Source of the DNA: JALYXS01 sp051003795
GTDB lineage: Bacteria; Acidobacteriota; Terriglobia; Bryobacterales; Bryobacteraceae
DNA: 11,055 nucleotides
Assembly: GCA_051003795.1 (NCBI GenBank)
Contig: JBPCKZ010000114.1
Span: forward strand, 1 to 11,055
Reading direction: 5' to 3'
The notes below the pieces were generated by a model that had not been told where the DNA came from, did no database searches, and saw only the letters and a program-made list of their open reading frames with translations. Shown here piece by piece: positions 6,810 through 11,055 of this stretch; the stretch's first letter is position 1, and every line of letters starts with the position of its first letter. The position numbers were made by a program, and so were the translations under genes.

Positions 6810-7810
6810 ATTATTTGCAAGCCTTGCGCGAGGCGCTGATGCAGGAGATGCGGCGCGATGAAAACGTCATTGTGCTCGGAGAAGACGTGCGGCAATCGCT
6901 CCGGGGAATCACCAAAGGATGCTTCGAAGAGTTCGGCGCCGACCGTGTTTGGGACACACCCATATCCGAAGCCGGGTTCGTGGGAATGGCAACGGGCGCT
7001 GCTTTGGCAGGCCTCCGTCCGGTGATTGAATTCCAGATTGGGACATTGCTTTTTGTGGCGCTCGATCAAATGTCCAATCAGGCTCAAAAACTGCGCTACA
7101 TGATGGGAGGTCAGGGCAAAATTCCCGTCACATACATCATCCCTGGCTGCGGCGCGCGCCCCGGGCTGGCCGGGCAACATTCCGACCATCTGTATCCGCT
7201 ATTGTTGCAAGGCGGCTTCAAAGTGGTAATGCCTTCAACTCCACACGATGCCAAAGGCCTGTTTACGGCGGCTATACGCGAGGACGATCCCGTCGTGCTG
7301 TTCGCCCCGGCTGCGGTGATGGGTACGCGCGGCGTGGTTCCTGAAGGCGATGCCTGTATTCCTCTTAAAAAGGGAGAAATCCGCAAGCGCGGCTCCGGCG
7401 TTACTGTCCTGACGGTTGCCCCCTTACTCGCCGATGCTTTGAAAGTCGCAGTTCGACTGGAGCAGGAAGGCATCTCTGTCGAAGTGCTCGATCCTCGGTC
7501 CCTGCTCCCGTTCGACCACCAATTGCTGGAAGAGTCTGTAACCAAGACCGGCCGCCTTGTGATCTTTGACGATTCGAACCGAACCTGCGGATTCGGCGCG
7601 GAGATCGCCGCTTATGCAGCGGAGAATCTGTTCCACACACTGAAGGCGCCGGTGGCCCGGATCACTCGCGCCGACGTTCCGGTGCCGTTCAGCACCGCAA
7701 TCGATAAACAGGTTCTGCCGCGGCCCGAGCAACTGGAAGCGGCGATTCGACGTACGGTGCAATACGGGCACGATCAGATTCTCGAGAGCGCCACTGTGGG
7801 AGGCGACTGA
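6794..7810 (+). CDS. ThDP-dependent 2-oxoacid/acetoin dehydrogenase E1 component, beta subunit
   Basis: 338 residues, standard for the E1 beta subunit. The N-terminal pyrimidine-binding domain has LNYLQALREALMQEM (5-19), VIVLGEDV (25-32) and ISEAGFVGMATGAA (57-70), where Glu59 is the conserved residue that activates the ThDP aminopyrimidine. DQMSNQAQKLRYMMGGQ (91-107) and GQHSD (127-131, a His in the active-site region) follow. The C-terminal domain (about 200-335) carries VEVLDPRSLLPFD (229-241), FDDSNRTCGFGAEI and a RITRADVPVPFS segment typical of the family. With the alpha subunit it should form a cytoplasmic alpha2beta2 E1. Overlap and dedicated ribosome binding site point to equimolar production. 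The next gene is a lipoyl carrier 1 nt downstream, so the natural electron/acyl acceptor is probably that protein rather than a free dye or quinone. Substrate unknown. Confidence 0.92.
   Translation: MERQLNYLQALREALMQEMRRDENVIVLGEDVRQSLRGITKGCFEEFGADRVWDTPISEAGFVGMATGAALAGLRPVIEFQIGTLLFVALDQMSNQAQKLRYMMGGQGKIPVTYIIPGCGARPGLAGQHSDHLYPLLLQGGFKVVMPSTPHDAKGLFTAAIREDDPVVLFAPAAVMGTRGVVPEGDACIPLKKGEIRKRGSGVTVLTVAPLLADALKVAVRLEQEGISVEVLDPRSLLPFDHQLLEESVTKTGRLVIFDDSNRTCGFGAEIAAYAAENLFHTLKAPVARITRADVPVPFSTAIDKQVLPRPEQLEAAIRRTVQYGHDQILESATVGGD
7798..7803 (+). promoter_or_regulatory. Shine-Dalgarno supporting the TTG start of the lipoyl protein
   Basis: GGGAGG ending 8 nt before TTG (7812-7814), lying in the final codons of the E1 beta gene. 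No ATG or GTG in a suitable place competes with it. Confidence 0.65.
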
Positions 7811-7811
7811 A

Positions 7812-8054
7812 TTGAAACGGGTCGAGGTGCGCGTTCCAAAGCTAGGAATGGATACGACTGAGGCGGTGGTGGGTGTTTGGTTGGTCCAGGAGGGCGATCC
7901 CGTGGAGATAGGGACACCGTTGGTAGAGTTGGAATCGGAGAAGGTTACCTTTGCAGTGGAAGCGGAAGCCGTCGGCAGGCTTTCAAGCATCTTGCAACCG
8001 GCGGGAGCAACAGTCCCTGTTGGCGATCTGCTAGGAATTCTGGAAAGCGAATAA
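7812..8054 (+). CDS. Stand-alone lipoyl-domain carrier protein (no E2 catalytic core)
   Basis: 80 residues and complete: one biotinyl/lipoyl-type domain and nothing more. It begins KRVEVRVPKLGMDTTEAVV (2-20), like E2 N-termini, with the lipoylation hairpin ELESEKVTF, where Lys44 is the expected lipoyl attachment site. GVWLVQEGDPVEIG (21-34) and VGDLLGIL (70-77) complete the fold. The start is TTG at 7812, 1 nt after the E1 beta stop. GGGAGG at 7798-7803, 8 nt upstream, supports this rare start codon. In standard complexes this domain is fused to a subunit-binding domain and an acyltransferase core; here the reading frame ends and the regulator gene starts 2 nt later, leaving no room for them. 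It may shuttle an acyl group or electrons from the E1 pair to an E2/E3 made elsewhere. Biotin attachment is less likely, because the usual MKM around biotinyl-lysine is not present. Confidence 0.88.
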   Translation: MKRVEVRVPKLGMDTTEAVVGVWLVQEGDPVEIGTPLVELESEKVTFAVEAEAVGRLSSILQPAGATVPVGDLLGILESE

Positions 8055-8056
8055 CC

Positions 8057-8728
8057 GTGCTCTTTCCTGAAATATCAGTCGAATCCCTTCGCGACAAGGT
8101 GGTGGCGTCTCTTAAGGACGCTTTCTTTTCCGGGAATCTCAGACCGGGCGATATGATCGTGGAGCGTCAGCTCGCCCGGCAGATGAAGATTGGCACACCT
8201 GCTATCCGCGAAGCTTTGATCACGCTTCAGGAGCAGGGATTCGTGCAGCGAGTGGCGAATACGGCCACCTACGTGAATAAATTCACGGTAGATGAGGTCC
8301 GCCAGTTATACGAGCTCAGAATCGAATTTGAACTGCTGGCTCTGCGCTGGGCCAAACTGCGGGTTAGCGAAGGCGATCTGGCCAAGCTCGAGAAAATCGT
8401 GGACGCGATGGTCGAGGCCGGAATTCAAAAAAAGGCCAAAGAATTCTTCGAACGCGATCTTGATTTTCACCGCCACTGCTGGAGATTTTCCGGCAACAAG
8501 TTTCTCACGCGCAGCCTGGAAGACCTGGTGCCTCCGCTGTTCGCGTTCGTTCTCACTGCCAGTGATGAGACCGTACACGAGTCCGTTGCCCGCCAGCATT
8601 CACGAATTGTAGCCGCTCTCCGAAGTGTGCCGGAACCGGAGTTTACGAACACCGTTCGCGAGACGCTTAGCGCATTCGCTCTAACCGGCATTTCCTCGAT
8701 GATCTCGCGCGAGCAAAAACGATCGTGA
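8057..8728 (+). CDS. GntR family transcriptional regulator, FadR subgroup with FCD domain
   Basis: 223 residues. The start is GTG at 8057, two bases after the lipoyl gene stop, with GGAAAG (8042-8047) 9 nt upstream; an in-frame start at 7877 would merely read through the lipoyl gene in another frame. Residues about 8-75 are the winged helix-turn-helix: LRDKVVASLKDAFFSGNLRPGD, VERQLARQMKIGTPAIREAL with recognition helix around 46-58, then the wing. Residues about 78-215 form the all-helical FCD ligand-binding domain (LYELRIEFELLALRWA). Its usual metal ligands Asp-x3-His (Asp134, His138) and a His (His181) are present, but the expected last His, about 22 residues later, is replaced (VRETL, around Thr203). 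Such regulators commonly sense organic acids or sugar acids and repress the operon that encodes them. Its place inside the operon suggests autoregulation from the promoter near 3961-3990. Confidence 0.9.
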   Translation: MLFPEISVESLRDKVVASLKDAFFSGNLRPGDMIVERQLARQMKIGTPAIREALITLQEQGFVQRVANTATYVNKFTVDEVRQLYELRIEFELLALRWAKLRVSEGDLAKLEKIVDAMVEAGIQKKAKEFFERDLDFHRHCWRFSGNKFLTRSLEDLVPPLFAFVLTASDETVHESVARQHSRIVAALRSVPEPEFTNTVRETLSAFALTGISSMISREQKRS

Positions 8729-10014
8729 GGCGATCCGAGCTGAGATGGCTGCGGATCATTCCGGCCGCCTTCCTCATGTACACGATCGCGTATATTGATC
8801 GGACGAATTTTTCGCTTGCGATTCCGTCATTGCAGCGCGAATTTCATCTGAATGCTCAGTTGGCCGGCATGGCCGCCGGCGTATTCTTCTTCGGCTACTT
8901 CCTTTTCCAAATACCGGGCGGGTTCCTCGCCCAAATCTGGAGCGCAAAGCGGTTTGTGTTTTGGGCGTTGCTCATCTGGGGAGCGTTCGCTACGCTGTGT
9001 GGGCTGGCTAGAACATCGGGCCAGCTCCTCTTCTTCCGGTTCTGTCTTGGGTTAGGCGAAGGCGGCGTATGGCCGGCGACGGTTGTCTTGCTGGCGAACT
9101 GGTTTCCCCGCGAAGAACGCGCGCGCGCGAACGGGTACTGGGTATTGTGCCAACCGCTGGCCATTGTGGTTTCGGGCCCATTATCGGGATGGCTGCTGGA
9201 TCAGTACAACTGGCGGGTCATGTTCATTGTGCAAGGCATTCTTCCAATTGTCTTTGCGGCCGTCTGGTGGTGGGCGGTTGAGGACCGGCCCGGGCAGGCG
9301 GCTTGGCTAAGCTCCTCGGAGCGGCAGGATATCGAGTTCAGGCTAAACAATAGTGTCCCGAATTCCACGCCGGGGTCCCCGAGCGGCCTCTGGCACTTTC
9401 TACGCAACCGGAATATTCAGCTTTTCATCGTTTTGGATATCGCTTTCGCTTGCGGAGCTTATGGTCTCTTGATGTGGCTGCCAAGCGCGATTCGAGCGAT
9501 CCATGCGCGGAGCAACCTTGAGGTTGGAATACTGGCGGCTTTTCCTTATGTGTTCGCTTGCGTTGGAAGCGTGTATAACTCGCGGCATTCCGACCGGACT
9601 AACGAGCGCCGATGGCATGTGGCCATACCGTGTATCGTTGCGGGAGTCTCACTGCTCCTGGGCGCGACAGCAGGATCCCGAATGCCGCTGATAGTGATTG
9701 GGCTGCTGTCCATCACGGGCTTCGGCATCTACGCCTCAATAGGTCCGATGTGGGCGTTGCTGACTGAGATTGTTCCACCTCAATCGGCCGGTATTGCCCT
9801 TGGCCTGATCAACGGATTGGCCAACCTTGGCGGCTTCGTGGGGCCGTTTCTTGTCGGCGCATTACGAGATGCGACGGGAAGCTTTTACTCGGGCTTTATC
9901 TTCCTGAGCGCCTGCCTGATTGCAGCGGGCGTGTTCGCTATACTGCTGCGAGCGCCAGTTACAGCGCGCATTGCAGATAGCGCCCGGACCCTCGCGGATT
10001 CGAGTGGCGCATGA
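8725..10014 (+). CDS. MFS transporter, anion:cation symporter (ACS) type
   Basis: 429 residues with about 12 hydrophobic segments; inner-membrane proton- or cation-coupled importer. The start is GTG at 8725, overlapping the regulator TGA by four bases (GTGA). ACS-family signatures are visible: YIDRTNFSLAIPSLQREF (23-40) in and after TM1, GGFLAQIWSAKR (65-76) as the motif A loop between TM2 and TM3, and FFRFCLGLGEGGVWPA (103-118) with NWFPREERARANG (125-137). EDRPGQAAWLSSSER (186-200) lies at the start of the central cytoplasmic loop, a typical ACS feature. The family carries organic anions such as hexuronates, galactonate, tartrate, phthalate or hydroxyphenylacetate. The likely cargo is therefore a carboxylated or otherwise anionic small molecule handled by the operon's dehydrogenases; the exact substrate is unknown. 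Confidence 0.9.
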   Translation: MRRSELRWLRIIPAAFLMYTIAYIDRTNFSLAIPSLQREFHLNAQLAGMAAGVFFFGYFLFQIPGGFLAQIWSAKRFVFWALLIWGAFATLCGLARTSGQLLFFRFCLGLGEGGVWPATVVLLANWFPREERARANGYWVLCQPLAIVVSGPLSGWLLDQYNWRVMFIVQGILPIVFAAVWWWAVEDRPGQAAWLSSSERQDIEFRLNNSVPNSTPGSPSGLWHFLRNRNIQLFIVLDIAFACGAYGLLMWLPSAIRAIHARSNLEVGILAAFPYVFACVGSVYNSRHSDRTNERRWHVAIPCIVAGVSLLLGATAGSRMPLIVIGLLSITGFGIYASIGPMWALLTEIVPPQSAGIALGLINGLANLGGFVGPFLVGALRDATGSFYSGFIFLSACLIAAGVFAILLRAPVTARIADSARTLADSSGA

Positions 10015-11048
10015 GAGCGATTGTCAAAACCGCGCCAGGAGAAGGTCACCTGGAATTGAGCGATTGGCCCGAACCGTCGCCCGCGCCAGACGAAGTGAAG
10101 ATGAAAATCGCAGCGGCCGGAATCTGTGGCACCGATATTCATATCCTCCACGGCACGTGGACGTGCCGTCCGCCGGTAGTGCTGGGTCACGAGTGGTGCG
10201 GCACGATCGTTGAAGTCGGATCGCGAGTGAAGCATTTCAAGCCCGGCGACCGCCTCGTCTCTTCGAATCCCGCGCGCACTTGCGGCGTCTGCTACCATTG
10301 CGTGTCCGGCAATCCGTTCATGTGCCCAGAGCGCGTTTCCGCGGGGTATATGATTGACGGCGCCTTTGCTGACTATATCTGTATCGACGCCCGGCGTTGT
10401 CACCGTCTTCCCGACCACGTCTCGTTCCGAGCAGCCGTGATCGGCGAACCGCTCGCGGTAGCGGTTCACGCTGTCATTGAGCGGACAACCGTGCATTCCG
10501 GCGATCTGGTGTTCGTTTCCGGGCCGGGCTGCATCGGGCTGCTCACGGCGCGAATCGCGAAACTCGAAGGTGCACAGGTGGTTGTGTCCGGCCTGGAAAA
10601 GGATTTGCCGCGTCTTGATTGCGCAAAATCACTCGGGGCCGACGTCATTGTGGACGCAAGCAACGAGGATCCGCTCGACATTGTTAAGGAATTGAGCGAC
10701 GGCCGGGGAGCCGATCTCGTCTATGAGTGTTCCGGCAGTGCCGCTTCACTCGCAACCTGCTTGGAAGTTGTACGGAAAGAAGGCACGCTCGTGCCGCTGG
10801 GCGTGTATCCGGGGCCGATTCAAACTGACTTCAACAAGATCATGATGAAAGAACTGCGTGTCATCGGATCTTATGGCTATATCTGGACATCCTGGCGGCG
10901 CACCGTGCAGCTCTTGTCGGAAGACAAGGTCAATGCGGCGGTCCTCGTGTCGCATGAGTTTCCTCTCGAAGAATACGAACAAGCTTTCCGCTTGACGCAG
11001 AACGGTTCCGCGATCAAAGTAATTCTTAGTCCGGATTCGGTAGGTTAG
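10011..11048 (+). CDS. Zinc-dependent medium-chain alcohol/polyol dehydrogenase
   Basis: 345 residues, the usual length for the threonine/sorbitol dehydrogenase branch of the zinc MDR family. ATG at 10011 overlaps the transporter stop (ATGA). Catalytic zinc ligands: Cys39 (GICGTD), His60-Glu61 (LGHEW) and Glu146 (GEPLA). Structural zinc ligands: Cys91, Cys94, Cys97, Cys105 (Cx2Cx2Cx7C), all present. The Rossmann loop GPGCIG is at 171-176. The strand after it ends VVVSGLEKD (190-198) with no acidic residue where NAD-specific relatives have Asp, so NADP use is possible. It probably oxidises a secondary hydroxyl of an imported sugar, polyol or sugar acid. Last complete gene in the window; only 7 bases follow, so the operon may continue. 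Substrate not assignable; threonine dehydrogenase is unlikely in this setting but cannot be excluded. Confidence 0.92.
   Translation: MRAIVKTAPGEGHLELSDWPEPSPAPDEVKMKIAAAGICGTDIHILHGTWTCRPPVVLGHEWCGTIVEVGSRVKHFKPGDRLVSSNPARTCGVCYHCVSGNPFMCPERVSAGYMIDGAFADYICIDARRCHRLPDHVSFRAAVIGEPLAVAVHAVIERTTVHSGDLVFVSGPGCIGLLTARIAKLEGAQVVVSGLEKDLPRLDCAKSLGADVIVDASNEDPLDIVKELSDGRGADLVYECSGSAASLATCLEVVRKEGTLVPLGVYPGPIQTDFNKIMMKELRVIGSYGYIWTSWRRTVQLLSEDKVNAAVLVSHEFPLEEYEQAFRLTQNGSAIKVILSPDSVG
10150..10169. repeat. 9-bp inverted repeat inside the zinc dehydrogenase gene
   Basis: ACGGCACGT (10150-10158) and ACGTGCCGT (10161-10169) are perfect inverted copies separated by GG. The dyad lies about 140 bp inside the coding region and encodes residues around HGTWTCRP. 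It could form a small hairpin, but the 2-nt loop is tight and there is no T-run, so it is not a terminator. It may be incidental. Confidence 0.4.
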
Positions 11049-11055
11049 TTTGCGC

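Noticed and set aside
5805..7810. E1 alpha/beta as a split transketolase of a known sugar-acid pathway
   Set aside because: The HRGHG, GDG-26-NN, ISEAGF and GFGAEI motifs and the following lipoyl gene fit the 2-oxoacid/acetoin dehydrogenase E1 family rather than transketolase.
7877..8056. N-terminal extension of the GntR regulator to 7877
   Set aside because: The extra 60 residues are the lipoyl gene read in another frame; GntR homology starts just after the GTG at 8057.
9885..10496. 203-codon minus-strand open frame across the transporter/zinc dehydrogenase junction
   Set aside because: It is antisense to two well-supported genes and shows no recognisable protein features.
11049..11055. 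Terminator after the zinc dehydrogenase gene
   Set aside because: Only seven bases remain after the stop codon, too few to judge.

Overview
The window looks like an accessory carbohydrate- or carboxylate-degradation locus from an acidobacterium, most likely of the Solibacter/Bryobacter type. The basis is a roughly 1,080-residue Oar-like TonB-dependent receptor with an N-terminal carboxypeptidase-regulatory-like domain (a family greatly expanded in that group), moderately GC-rich coding sequence and tightly packed genes. This taxonomic reading is an inference from gene style; the window has no rRNA or other marker gene.

The layout is two divergent transcription units around a 122-bp control region (3883-4004). 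Leftward: an outer-membrane TonB-dependent receptor (628-3882), then an exported glycoside hydrolase family 2 protein (1-631) that starts inside the receptor stop codon and runs off the window edge. Rightward: eight genes with almost no space between them: D-isomer-type 2-hydroxyacid dehydrogenase, SDR oxidoreductase, thiamine-diphosphate-dependent 2-oxoacid/acetoin dehydrogenase E1 alpha and E1 beta, an 80-residue stand-alone lipoyl domain, a GntR/FadR-type regulator, an MFS transporter of the anion:cation symporter type, and a zinc-dependent medium-chain dehydrogenase. Gaps are 1 to 7 nt, or genes overlap (16 nt, GTGA, ATGA), so this should be one operon. No RNA genes, insertion sequences, CRISPR arrays or terminators were found.

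A plausible joint role, by inference: the receptor and the exported GH2 capture and trim an external glycoside. The MFS protein imports a small, probably acidic, product. The zinc dehydrogenase and SDR oxidise hydroxyl groups to a keto or diketo compound, and the E1 pair cleaves it with ThDP, passing the acyl or aldehyde-level fragment to the lipoyl carrier. The 2-hydroxyacid dehydrogenase handles a hydroxyacid/oxoacid pair. The GntR/FCD protein is the likely local regulator.

The most unusual point is that the E1 pair and a free lipoyl carrier are present without an E2 acyltransferase core or an E3 dihydrolipoamide dehydrogenase. Other points worth attention are a missing metal-ligand histidine in the FCD domain, a compact divergent promoter region with two palindromes and a direct repeat, and a very short predicted leader on the operon mRNA.
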